Source: Thiobacillus denitrificans (GTDB lineage: Bacteria; Pseudomonadota; Gammaproteobacteria; Burkholderiales; Thiobacillaceae). From it: 64,000 nucleotides of DNA. The stretch covers positions 45,726 through 109,725 of the forward strand of contig DYIY01000014.1 in the NCBI GenBank assembly GCA_020723405.1, read 5' to 3'. Shown piece by piece: positions 53,666 through 61,617 of the stretch. The stretch's first letter is position 1; every line of letters starts with the position of its first letter. The notes below the pieces were generated by a model. The model did no database searches. It saw nothing but the letters and a program-made list of their open reading frames with translations, and was not told where the DNA came from. Made by a program: the position numbers and the translations under genes.

Positions 53666-53702
53666 ATGACCAACCGGCGTTCCGCCGGGTAGGCGTGGGG
53701 CG

Positions 53703-54338
53703 CTAATCCCCCGCAGCGTTGTTCAGGGCCGTCATTTCCTGAATCAGCAGCACCAGGGCCAGGGCCGCTGGCGGCGCCAACACATGACGCGGCCCCAGGC
53801 TCACCACCCCTTTGTCCGCCTCGGCAAGAAAAGCCCGCAGCTTTTGCAGCAAGCCTTTGGCGGGGGCCTTGTGCCGGGGAAGGAGAGCGAGCTTGGCCAC
53901 CGCCTGCCCATTGACCGGGGCCGTGATGGCCCACTCGTCGGGATCCACGCCAAGAATCCGGTCCGGCAGGCTGTCCCGGGTGTCCAGCACCCGCCACATT
54001 TCCTGTTCTTGGGCACCCAGCAGAATCAGGGCCACCCGGTGGATGGGGTTCTTCAGCTTGCCCGCCAGGTCCAGGTCGAAGTGCAGGGCCGGCCGGCCAT
54101 CGGGCCCGGTCAGGGCCCAGCGGGTGGGCAGGATCGCGCGGTTGGGGGTGAGCCGCCAGGGCTGCCCTGCATCGTCCAGAATCGTGGTTTGCGTGGCCAT
54201 GACCCGGCCCAACAGATCGCAGGTGGCGCGGACACGGCCATCGGCTTCGTCCAACAATTCCCGGCTGCCCTGGTAGACCTTGGGGTAGGGCCCTTTGCGG
54301 GAGACGGGGCGGATGCGGTAGGTGGGGTGGGTTGGCAC
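53703..54338 (-). CDS. hypothetical protein, possibly LURP-one/tubby-like
   Basis: A 211-residue soluble protein. The alternation of short beta strands with phrases such as PTRWALTGPDGRPALHFDLD and DEWAITAPVNGQAVAKLAL resembles the repeated beta pattern of LURP-one-related proteins, but this is weak. The GTG at 54338 is inferred as start because the frame upstream overlaps the antitoxin gene; an internal ATG occurs near 54200. It follows the antitoxin gene by 47 bases. Confidence 0.6.
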   Translation of the reverse strand: MPTHPTYRIRPVSRKGPYPKVYQGSRELLDEADGRVRATCDLLGRVMATQTTILDDAGQPWRLTPNRAILPTRWALTGPDGRPALHFDLDLAGKLKNPIHRVALILLGAQEQEMWRVLDTRDSLPDRILGVDPDEWAITAPVNGQAVAKLALLPRHKAPAKGLLQKLRAFLAEADKGVVSLGPRHVLAPPAALALVLLIQEMTALNNAAGD

Positions 54339-54385
54339 AGCGGTGCCGGCCTTTGATTTGCGGACAGCGGGGACCGTTGCCCGGG

Positions 54386-54694
54386 TCAGTGGGATCCCAC
54401 CTCGGCATGCAACTTCAGACCCAACGCCCCGACGACCTTGAGGATGGTATCGAAGCCGGGGCTGCGCTCGCCGGAAAGTGCCTTGTAAAGGCTCTCCCGG
54501 GAAAGCCCCGCGTCCCTGGCCACCTGGGCCATGCCTTTCGCCCGGGCGATGTCCCCCAAGGCCTTGGCCACGAAGCTGGCGTCGCCATTGGCCTCTTCCA
54601 GGCAGGCTTGCAGATAGGCGGCCATCTCTTCGGGGGTACGCAGATGTTCGGAAACGTCGTAGCGGGTGGTGGCGGTCTTGGTCATGGCGGTCAT
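54386..54694 (-). CDS. HigA-type antitoxin (addiction module antidote)
   Basis: A 102-residue helix-turn-helix protein. YDVSEHLRTPEEMAAYLQAC is typical of the HigA-like antidote family, and the XRE domain MAQVARDAGLSRESLYKALS lies at about 55-75. Such antitoxins bind a RelE/HigB-family mRNA interferase and repress their operon. The toxin gene directly upstream is reduced to 25 codons, so the antitoxin appears to be a solitary survivor. A second start lies at 54685. Confidence 0.85.
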   Translation of the reverse strand: MTAMTKTATTRYDVSEHLRTPEEMAAYLQACLEEANGDASFVAKALGDIARAKGMAQVARDAGLSRESLYKALSGERSPGFDTILKVVGALGLKLHAEVGSH

Positions 54695-54768
54695 TCAGCA
54701 AGGTTTTGAGCGAGGCGCAATGCGTCGAGCCACTTGGCGAAGACATGGGTCTTCCGAATATCGATCAT
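54691..54768 (-). pseudogene. HigB/RelE-type toxin remnant with internal deletion
   Basis: A 25-codon frame, MIDIRKTHVFAKWLDA followed by LRLAQNLAE and a stop. The first 16 residues match the N-terminus of HigB toxins (about 95-100 residues). The last 9 look like the usual C-terminus. The stop overlaps the antitoxin start as ATGA, as in intact modules. This fits an in-frame internal deletion removing the catalytic core. Confidence 0.7.
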
Positions 54769-54824
54769 GGTCAACTGTAGCCTGGTGGCTACGGATATTC
54801 AATTTTAGGTTGCCTCGTATTGCT

Positions 54825-54980
54825 TCAAAGCCGGAAGCTGAGGGTGCGTTCCACCGCCTCGTCCAAGGCTTCACCCGCCAGCAGTCGGCGTATGGCGGGG
54901 CCCAGCAGGCCCAGGGGGCTGTTCAGGTGCTTTGCCTCCAGGCCCGCCTGTTCGAAACGCCGGGCCTGGTCGTGGCTACC
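54825..54980 (-). pseudogene. truncated 3' end of an unidentified gene
   Basis: Reading minus-strand from 54980 to the stop at 54825 gives a protein-like C-terminus (LNSPLGLLGPAIRRLLAGEA then LDEAVERTLSFRL). Codon use is normal for the region, but upstream the frame runs into C/G-rich repeat DNA, so only about 50 codons remain. The parent family was not recognised. Confidence 0.5.
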
Positions 54981-55086
54981 CCCCTTTACCACAGGGGGGG
55001 GAACGGGTGGATAGGGCCGGTGACGGAGCGGGGCTGTGGATGAGACGGATGGCTATGCCCATGCCCTGGGGAGTTCCCATCTTTCT

Positions 55087-55107
55087 CCCCCCTTTGCAAA
55101 AGGGGGG
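55087..55107. repeat. single palindromic element of the CreC-CreD repeat family
   Basis: CCCCCCTTTGCAAAAGGGGGG is followed by CTGGGGGGATTT, the same style of sequence as the tandem elements at 58961-59470. It lies just beyond the end of the GH3 gene. Confidence 0.7.
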
Positions 55108-55155
55108 CTGGGGGGGATTTGGCAGGCGGTGGCACCATCTGACCCACGTCGAAGT

Positions 55156-56481
55156 TCAGCCGCCCCCCCGCCACGGCAGCCGCGCCAGACGCGCCTGGCT
55201 CTCTTCCAGCAGCGCCAGGCTCCCAGCCCCCTGGGCTTGGTCCAGGCACAACATCACCTGAAAGTACTTCTCCCAGTCGTAGGCCACCAGCAACAGGTCC
55301 ACCCCGGCATTGAGGGCGTCCACCGCCGACGAGCAGAGGCCCCGGTCATACACGGCGGCCATGGTCATGTCGTCGCTGATCAGAACCCCGTCGAATCCCC
55401 AGGCAACGCGGATCAGCCCATGGATGACCGGACGCGACAGGCTGGCCGGGCGGGTCTTGTCCAGGGCGTCCACCATGACGTGGCCCACCATGAGCATGGC
55501 CGGGGTTTGCCCGAGTATCCGGCGAAAGGGGACCCAGTCCCGGCCGGCCAGGGTTTCCAGGGGCGTATCCAGATGGGCGGTGAAGTGATGGGTGTCCTGG
55601 GTTACGCCGCCCAGTCCCGGGAAGTGCTTGAGGGTGGGCATGACACCCTCGCCGTGCAGACCCCGGCTGTAGGCCAGGGCCACCCGGGACACGGTGTCGG
55701 GTTGCGGGGCGATGGCCCGTTCGGCGATGCGGGTGTGGAAATCCAGGGCCCCGGCGGGCTGGGCTGGTTTCAGGTCCACCACCGGGCTGAAGTTGGCGTT
55801 GAAGCCCAGATCGGCCAAAGCCCGGCCCTGTGCTTCGCCATAGGCCTGGGCCCGGGCTTCGATGCCTGCGGATGATCGCCCCGGGGCGATGACGGAAGAC
55901 AAGGGGGGCTGGCGGGGCAGGAGCGGCGCCAACCGGGACACCGGCCCGCCTTCCTGGTCCGTGGCCACCATCAGGGGCGGCCGTCCGGCTTGCCGGCGGA
56001 CGGCCTGGAGATCGGCCAGTTCGACCCGCAACTGATCCGGGCTTTTTCCCTCGATGTTGCGGCGGCTGATGAACAGGCCGCCGATGAGGCCGAGCCTGGC
56101 CAGTTCCCGGACCTGGCCAGGCTCGTCGTAGCCCACCACCAGATGCTCGCCCAGGGTGGCCAGCCGGCCGGGTTCCCGGTCCGCCAAGGCCAGCAGGGCA
56201 TGTCGCTGCAAGTCGGGTTGGAATTGCCCGTGCAGGGCCAGACCGAGGACCGTCAGCCAGGCCAGGGCGATGGGCATCGTACCCCTGCCACGCCACTGCA
56301 TGCCCCCTGGACCCGCCAAGACCCAACACGCCCCCAGACCCGCCAGGGCAAGCAGAACCAGGGCCGGCCATGCCCAGGCACGCAGGGGCAGCAGGTGGGA
56401 GTCGGGCAGGTAAGCCGCCAGGGCCAGACAGAAAAGCGCCGGCAGGAAGCAGACTCTCCAGGGGTGCTTCGTTGCCATCAC
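55156..56481 (-). CDS. membrane-anchored glycoside hydrolase family 3 (NagZ-like)
   Basis: A 441-residue protein. Three hydrophobic helices (about 8-85) precede a GH3 catalytic domain. Conserved blocks are MVATDQEGGPVSRL, MPTLKHFPGLGGVTQDTHH, with the Lys-His and the Asp-x-His-type acid/base loop, and LISDDMTMAAVYD, with the nucleophile Asp. The closest characterised relatives are beta-N-acetylhexosaminidases of peptidoglycan recycling. The membrane anchor is unusual for NagZ. Its start overlaps the M23 stop by four bases. Confidence 0.88.
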   Translation of the reverse strand: MMATKHPWRVCFLPALFCLALAAYLPDSHLLPLRAWAWPALVLLALAGLGACWVLAGPGGMQWRGRGTMPIALAWLTVLGLALHGQFQPDLQRHALLALADREPGRLATLGEHLVVGYDEPGQVRELARLGLIGGLFISRRNIEGKSPDQLRVELADLQAVRRQAGRPPLMVATDQEGGPVSRLAPLLPRQPPLSSVIAPGRSSAGIEARAQAYGEAQGRALADLGFNANFSPVVDLKPAQPAGALDFHTRIAERAIAPQPDTVSRVALAYSRGLHGEGVMPTLKHFPGLGGVTQDTHHFTAHLDTPLETLAGRDWVPFRRILGQTPAMLMVGHVMVDALDKTRPASLSRPVIHGLIRVAWGFDGVLISDDMTMAAVYDRGLCSSAVDALNAGVDLLLVAYDWEKYFQVMLCLDQAQGAGSLALLEESQARLARLPWRGGG

Positions 56482-57002
56482 GGCAACAACCCATCCGGAT
56501 TCCGATAGAACATGGCCTTCCAGCCCTGTTCGTCGGTGCGGGCGTCCCAGGGGCGGGGCAGCAGGGTGATCACCGAATAGTGCAGGTGGGGCGGGCCGCC
56601 CCTGGCGTTGCCGGTGTCGCCCACTTCGCCGATGGGTTCGCCGGCGCCGACCCAGGCGCCGGGGCGGGTCTGGATGCTTTTCAGGTGGGCGTAGTAGTGG
56701 AGCCAGCCCCGGGGGGTGAGGACCAGGATGACCTTGCCGCCCCGGTCGATCTCGCCCCGCCAGAGCACCACGCCGGACTGGGCGGCCATGACCGCTTCGC
56801 CCTTTTTGGCGAAGATGTCGATGCCCTTGTGGACGCCGGAGGCGCCCCAGTTGGGGTGCCAGAAGGTCTTGGGATTCCAGTCCTGGCGGCCGGCGCCCAG
56901 CACGGGCTGGGTGAAGGCGCCGGCCGGGAGCAGGGTTTCAGCGACGGCGGCCAGGAGGAACAGACCCGCCAGGAGACGCAGAGTGAATCGCGGGCGCTTC
57001 AT
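56478..57002 (-). CDS. M23-family metallopeptidase (LytM-like)
   Basis: A 174-residue exported protein: a signal segment ends near PAGAFTQP, then one peptidase domain. Zinc ligands appear as HKGIDIFAKKGE (His and Asp) and the HLHYS motif, preceded by HYYAHL. It should cut peptidoglycan cross-bridges or act as a hydrolase activator. It overlaps both neighbours by four bases. Confidence 0.9.
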   Translation of the reverse strand: MKRPRFTLRLLAGLFLLAAVAETLLPAGAFTQPVLGAGRQDWNPKTFWHPNWGASGVHKGIDIFAKKGEAVMAAQSGVVLWRGEIDRGGKVILVLTPRGWLHYYAHLKSIQTRPGAWVGAGEPIGEVGDTGNARGGPPHLHYSVITLLPRPWDARTDEQGWKAMFYRNPDGLLP

Positions 57003-57505
57003 GCGAACCGCCCCCCCCAGCGGCGGCGACCCCATTCCACCCACCCGGCCAGGGCCACGATGGCCATTTCCAGGGCGAAGGTCCAGTGGAACAGGTGGTT
57101 CAGCAACGGGGTGTCGAAGCGGTCGGGTATGCCGGCCAGGGTGTAGGGCTGGTCCACCCAGGGCCAGGCCCACCAGATGATGCCGGTGAGGGTGTCCAGC
57201 AGCAGGTGGCCCAGCACGGCCAGGAGGAAGACCCGGGCCAGGGGCAGTGCAAGGGCCAGGCGCCGTGGCGACACCCTGCCGAGCAGTTCCGCGAGGAGCC
57301 AGACCATCAGCCAGACGAAGGGCTTGTGGGTCCAGTACTGGTGGTGGTTGACCCAGCCGTCGTCCAGCAGGGCGCTGTAGAGCAGGTCCACGTCGGGGCA
57401 CACACCGCCGGCCATGCCGGCCAGCAGCAGGCCGGGCCGGGGGCCGGTGCGCTGCATGACCGCCCGGGCGATGAGGTATCCGGCAGGCAGATGGGCGAAG
57501 ACCAT
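56999..57505 (-). CDS. YdjM-type membrane metal-dependent hydrolase
   Basis: A 168-residue polytopic protein of the LexA-regulated YdjM family. Metal-binding-type motifs are VFAHLPAGYL (His), CPDVDLLYS, HHQYWTHKP and LGHLLLDTLTG. The substrate is unknown. It starts four bases downstream of the creD stop codon and overlaps the M23 gene, so it is in the creD transcript. Confidence 0.87.
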   Translation of the reverse strand: MVFAHLPAGYLIARAVMQRTGPRPGLLLAGMAGGVCPDVDLLYSALLDDGWVNHHQYWTHKPFVWLMVWLLAELLGRVSPRRLALALPLARVFLLAVLGHLLLDTLTGIIWWAWPWVDQPYTLAGIPDRFDTPLLNHLFHWTFALEMAIVALAGWVEWGRRRWGGRFA

Positions 57506-57508
57506 GGC

Positions 57509-58810
57509 TCAGTTCCCCTGGCCGGCCAGGCCGGCCCGGACCCAGTCCAGGCGGCGGGTGAGGTACATGGTGAGACCCAGCAGGGCGAACAGCAGCCAGG
57601 CACCCAGGAGCAGGGCGTAATCCTCGGAGGCCAGCAACTGGTAGAGGCCGCCGTAGAGCAGGGCATAGCCGCCCCCCAGGCCGGCGGCGCCTTTCCAACT
57701 GCCCAGCAGGGTGCGGCCGTAGGCGGCGATCATGGCCACGCAGGCGGCGGCGGCCACCAGGTAGGCCAGGGCGAAGGCCAGGTGCTCCGAGAGGGCCAGC
57801 AGAAGCAGGAAGAACATCACCACGGCGAAGCCGATGAGCAGGTATTGCAGGGGATGCACGGCCCGGCTCTTGAGCAGTTCGAAGAGGAAGAAGCCGCCCA
57901 GGGTCAGCAGCACGAACAGGAAGCCGTAGCGCACCGCCCGGTCGGTCTGGGCGTAGGCGTTCACCGGATCGATGAGGGAGACCCCCAGGGTGGTGCCCAG
58001 CCAGGTGCCCTGTTTCTCGGCCAGCATCCGGTCGCCGCCGGTGGCGAAGTCGTTGACCCGCCAGCGGGCGGTGAAACCCTCGGCGCTGATCTCCCGGGTT
58101 TCCGGCAGGAAGCTGCCGGCGAAGCTGGGATGGGGCCAGGCGGATTGCAGGGTGAAGTCATTGCTGCCGGCCAGGGGCACCCAGTCCAGGCGGCCGCTGC
58201 CGGCCAGTTCCAGTTGGCCGCTGAGGTGCAGACCGGCGCCCAGGCTGGCGGGGTTCAGGGGCACGTGGAAACCCTGGGCGAAGGGCCCGCCGGGCACCCC
58301 GGGCCTGGCGGCCAGGGGCCGGCCGGCGCCATCTTTCAGGTCGATGCGCTTGAGACCCCGGGGGTCGCTGACGCCGAACACCAGGTAGGCGGCATCGATG
58401 ACCTGGTTGGCCCCCACCTGCACGGCGGGCACGTCGGCCTGGAATTCCAGATCGGTCATGTACACCCGGGCCTTGTGGATGCCCCGGTAGCGCTCCGAGA
58501 CTTTCAGATTGCCCTTGCCCGAGAGCGTGTCCGGGCGGATGGACCGGGAGCAGTCCTGCCACTCGCTGCGGGTGCGCTGGCGGCCCTGGTCGTCGGTGTC
58601 GGTTTCGCTGTGCAGCTCCCGGCATTGCAGCCAGAGCAGGGGGCCGGACAGTTGCTGTTCCCGGGCGTATTGATCGGCGATGGAGGCGATGGCCTGGTCG
58701 CGTACGGCCTGGCGTTCGCTGACCTTCCATTCCACCTGGCCCAGGGCGAAGGCCAGCATCAGGGCCAGCAGGGACAGGGTGAGGAGCTTGATGACGAGGG
58801 CCTTGTTCAC
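57509..58810 (-). CDS. creD: inner-membrane protein CreD
   Basis: A 433-residue protein: one N-terminal helix (about 5-25), a large periplasmic domain to about 270, and six C-terminal helices, as in CreD. YRGIHKARVYMTDLEF and LGVSLIDPVNAYAQTDRAVRYG are characteristic. CreD is the main CreBC target in enterics and helps maintain the envelope. The GTG start at 58810 has GGGAG upstream. It is separated from creC by 670 bases of repeats. Confidence 0.92.
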   Translation of the reverse strand: MNKALVIKLLTLSLLALMLAFALGQVEWKVSERQAVRDQAIASIADQYAREQQLSGPLLWLQCRELHSETDTDDQGRQRTRSEWQDCSRSIRPDTLSGKGNLKVSERYRGIHKARVYMTDLEFQADVPAVQVGANQVIDAAYLVFGVSDPRGLKRIDLKDGAGRPLAARPGVPGGPFAQGFHVPLNPASLGAGLHLSGQLELAGSGRLDWVPLAGSNDFTLQSAWPHPSFAGSFLPETREISAEGFTARWRVNDFATGGDRMLAEKQGTWLGTTLGVSLIDPVNAYAQTDRAVRYGFLFVLLTLGGFFLFELLKSRAVHPLQYLLIGFAVVMFFLLLLALSEHLAFALAYLVAAAACVAMIAAYGRTLLGSWKGAAGLGGGYALLYGGLYQLLASEDYALLLGAWLLFALLGLTMYLTRRLDWVRAGLAGQGN

Positions 58811-58960
58811 GGAGTGCTCCCGTTGGTTGGGGTGGGAGAAGCGTGGCGCCGCCGTGTGGGGCGAATGTGGAAGGCGTGTGGAAAGTGGGCGGAGATTGCG
58901 TCGAGTCATGCCCTTGCCGGGGGGCGGTGGACACGAGGCGGGTCGGCCTTGGTCCTGGTG

Positions 58961-59470
58961 TTCTTCCCCCTTTGGAAAAGGGGGATTTAGCGACGTTGGC
59001 TGGAACGCTGCCGGTCGCGAATCCCCCCTGGCCCCCCTTTTACAAAGGGGGAAACAGCGGGGTGGTGAAGGTGGAGCCGATGGCCTTCCCACCGGTGTTC
59101 TTCCCCCTTTTGTAAAGGGGGACCGAGGGGGATTTAGCAACGTTGGCTGGGGCGCTGTCGGTAGCAGATCCCCCCTTAGCCTCCCTTTTACAAAGGGGGG
59201 AACAGCGGGGTGGTGAAGGTGGAACCGATGGCCTCCCTACCGGTGTTCTTCCCCCTTTTGTAAAGGGGGACCGAGGGGGATTTAGCAACGTTGGCTGGGG
59301 CGCTGTCGGTAGCAGATCCCCCTTTAGCCCCCCTTTTACAAAGGGGGGAACAGCGACATGGCGAGGGATGGGGCGCTGGCCCTCCTCGCTGGTTTTCTTC
59401 CCCCTTTAGAAAAGGGGGATGGAGGGGGATTTAAAGCCCTCAACATCCCTGCCCCCCTCTAAAGGCGCGG
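58961..59470. repeat. tandem repeats of a palindromic element between creC and creD
   Basis: Units beginning TTCTTCCCCC start at 58961, 59098, 59246 and 59395 (periods 137, 148 and 149). Each contains a CCCCCTTTT...AAAGGGGG hairpin, an internal GTTGGCTGG...CGCTG block and a second hairpin before GGTGGTGAAGGTGGA. The second and third units are nearly identical; the fourth is partial. No gene lies here. Confidence 0.9.
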
Positions 59471-59479
59471 GCTCCCACC

Positions 59480-60916
59480 TCAGCCCGGCAACTCCAGCCA
59501 GGCCACCGCCCCGCCCTCCGGATGGTTCTCCACCCGCACACTCCCCCGGTGCAAGCGGGCCACTTCCCGCACCAGGTTCAACCCCAAGCCGCTGCCCCGT
59601 TGCCCGTTGTCCGGCCGGGGCGTGGAATAGAACCGCTCGAACAGCCGATCCTTCGCGTAATCCGCTACCCCGGGGCCCCGATCCCGCAGGCTGAGCCGAG
59701 CACGGCCATCCACAACATCCAGGCCCACCTCCAACACCCCGCCCGCCGGGCTGAAGTCGATGGCGTTGTCCAGCAGGTTGGCCACGGCCTGGCGAAGGAG
59801 AAACCGATTCCCGCTGATCTGTACGGCAGCCAGGCGCCGATCCACCTTCAGCCCCTTGCCGGCGATGCGTTCAGCCCGGGTGACTAGCACGTCCTCCACC
59901 AGTTCACCAAAATCCAGGACTTCCACCTCGTCCAGCCGGTTGCGGCTTTCCGCCCGGGCCAGGTCCAGCACACCTTCGACGATGCGTTGCAGACGGCCGG
60001 TTTCGGCGGCAATGTTGCCTTCCAGGCGGGCCCGCCGTTCCGGGTCGGTCTCGTCGGGCAGCAGTTCCACGGCGCCGCGCAGGGCGGCCAGGGGGCTCTT
60101 CAACTCGTGGGCCAGCAACTGGGTGACCTTTTCCACGTGGGCCTTGCCGTCCAGTTCGGCGCGCAGGTGTTCCAGGGCCTGGGCCAGGCGGCGCAATTCG
60201 CTGCGGCCCTCGATGGGAATCCGCTCCCGGGAACCGGCGGCCACTTCGTTGGCATAGTCCACCAGCCGGCGCAGGTCCCGGGTCATCCAGAAGGAAAAGC
60301 CCAGGGCCAGCACCAGAGCCATGGCGAACAGTCCCCAGGCCGATTCCCAGGCCTTGGCCCGGGCCAGGTCGATGAAACCCTGGAAGGAACGGGACGGCTT
60401 GCCCACCGACAGCACCCCCACCACAGCTCCGTCGCGCAGGATGGGCGCGGCCACGTACATGACGCTGCTGGAACTGTCGTACTCGTTTTCCCGGGTGGTG
60501 CGGGCCCCGTATTCGCCCTTGAGCGTGCGGCTCACGTCCATCCAGCGGGAATAGTCCTGGCCCACGTCCCGGCCGGTGCTGTCGAACACCACCCGACCGT
60601 TGACGTCGGTGACGTAAACCCGCAGGTCCGGCAGATCCTTCACCACCCCGTAGATGCTGGCCTGGAAGCGCCGCTGGGCGTAGCCCTGGAACACCGCGGC
60701 AATACCCCCCGCCGTCGGATCGGCGGCACCGCGTTTCTGGTAGGTCAGTTCCCGCCCCGCCATTTCAGCCAGCAGGTTGGCGGTCTGCACCAGGGTCTCC
60801 TCGACGGACTGGCGCACCCCGGGCACGAACTGGTTGCTGAACAACTGCATGGCCAGCAAAACCGCCAGGGCGGCCACCAGCACATAGCCGACGAAGAAGC
60901 GGATGAAGAAGTTCAA
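59480..60916 (-). CDS. creC: sensor histidine kinase CreC
   Basis: A 478-residue envelope-stress kinase. Membrane segments at about 5-25 and 195-212 flank a periplasmic domain with VYVTDVNGRVVFDSTGRDVG, as in CreC. HisKA box VTQLLAHELKSPLAALRG has His270. ATPase boxes NLLDNAIDFSP, LRDRGPGVADY and GSGLGLNLV are intact. Its start overlaps the creB stop. Confidence 0.93.
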   Translation of the reverse strand: MNFFIRFFVGYVLVAALAVLLAMQLFSNQFVPGVRQSVEETLVQTANLLAEMAGRELTYQKRGAADPTAGGIAAVFQGYAQRRFQASIYGVVKDLPDLRVYVTDVNGRVVFDSTGRDVGQDYSRWMDVSRTLKGEYGARTTRENEYDSSSSVMYVAAPILRDGAVVGVLSVGKPSRSFQGFIDLARAKAWESAWGLFAMALVLALGFSFWMTRDLRRLVDYANEVAAGSRERIPIEGRSELRRLAQALEHLRAELDGKAHVEKVTQLLAHELKSPLAALRGAVELLPDETDPERRARLEGNIAAETGRLQRIVEGVLDLARAESRNRLDEVEVLDFGELVEDVLVTRAERIAGKGLKVDRRLAAVQISGNRFLLRQAVANLLDNAIDFSPAGGVLEVGLDVVDGRARLSLRDRGPGVADYAKDRLFERFYSTPRPDNGQRGSGLGLNLVREVARLHRGSVRVENHPEGGAVAWLELPG

Positions 60917-61617
60917 GCCGGATCCCGGGCCAGGCTATACCCCAGCCCCCGGTGGGTGCGGATGGGATCAGCCTCCGGCGCCAGGGCCGCCAGCTTGGCC
61001 CGCAGGCTCTTGATGTGGCTATCCACGGTGCGCTCCAGACTGGCCTCTGCCAGCCCCGCCGCATCCATCAACTCGGCCCGGCTGAAAACCTTCTCGGGCC
61101 GTGCCGCCAGGGCCTTGAGCATCAGGTATTCGCTACGACTCAGGTCCAGGGCCACCCCCCGACAGAAAATTTTTGCCCGATCTTCATCAACCTGCAAAAA
61201 AAACCGGGTCTGATTCGCCCCACATTTGACATCGGAAACGCCCGACTGCCCCGGGCGCGCCCGACGCAGGATTGTCTTCACCCGGGCCGCCAGTTCCCGG
61301 GGGCTGAAGGGCTTGAGCACGTAGTCGTCCGCCCCGATTTCGAGGCCCACCACCCGGTCGATTTCGTCGGAGCGGGCGGTCAGAAAAATCACCGGGACAT
61401 CGGAGAACACCCGGATGGCGCGGCACAGATCGAAGCCGTTCCCGTCCGGCAAGCCCACGTCCAGGATGGCCAGATCCACGCCCCCGGCCCGAACCTGGGC
61501 CAAGCCCTCCGCCGCAAGACTCACATGCCGACAGCCCATGCCCTCCCGGGCCAGGGCCAGGATCACGTTATCAGCAATGGGGCGGTCGTCTTCGACGAGG
61601 AGGATGGTGGGGGGCAT
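60913..61617 (-). CDS. creB: response regulator CreB
   Basis: OmpR-family regulator of 234 residues: the receiver has Asp53 (LAILDVGLPDGNG) and Lys in YVLKPFSPREL, and the winged helix ends with DPIRTHRGLGYSL, as in CreB. With CreC it responds to fermentation or cell-wall stress in other bacteria. It is the first gene of a run extending through creC and creD to the GH3 gene. Confidence 0.93.
   Translation of the reverse strand: MPPTILLVEDDRPIADNVILALAREGMGCRHVSLAAEGLAQVRAGGVDLAILDVGLPDGNGFDLCRAIRVFSDVPVIFLTARSDEIDRVVGLEIGADDYVLKPFSPRELAARVKTILRRARPGQSGVSDVKCGANQTRFFLQVDEDRAKIFCRGVALDLSRSEYLMLKALAARPEKVFSRAELMDAAGLAEASLERTVDSHIKSLRAKLAALAPEADPIRTHRGLGYSLARDPA

Noticed and set aside
58961..59470. 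Possible CRISPR array
   Set aside because: Units are 137-149 bp and contiguous, with no short repeat/unique spacer alternation and no cas genes.
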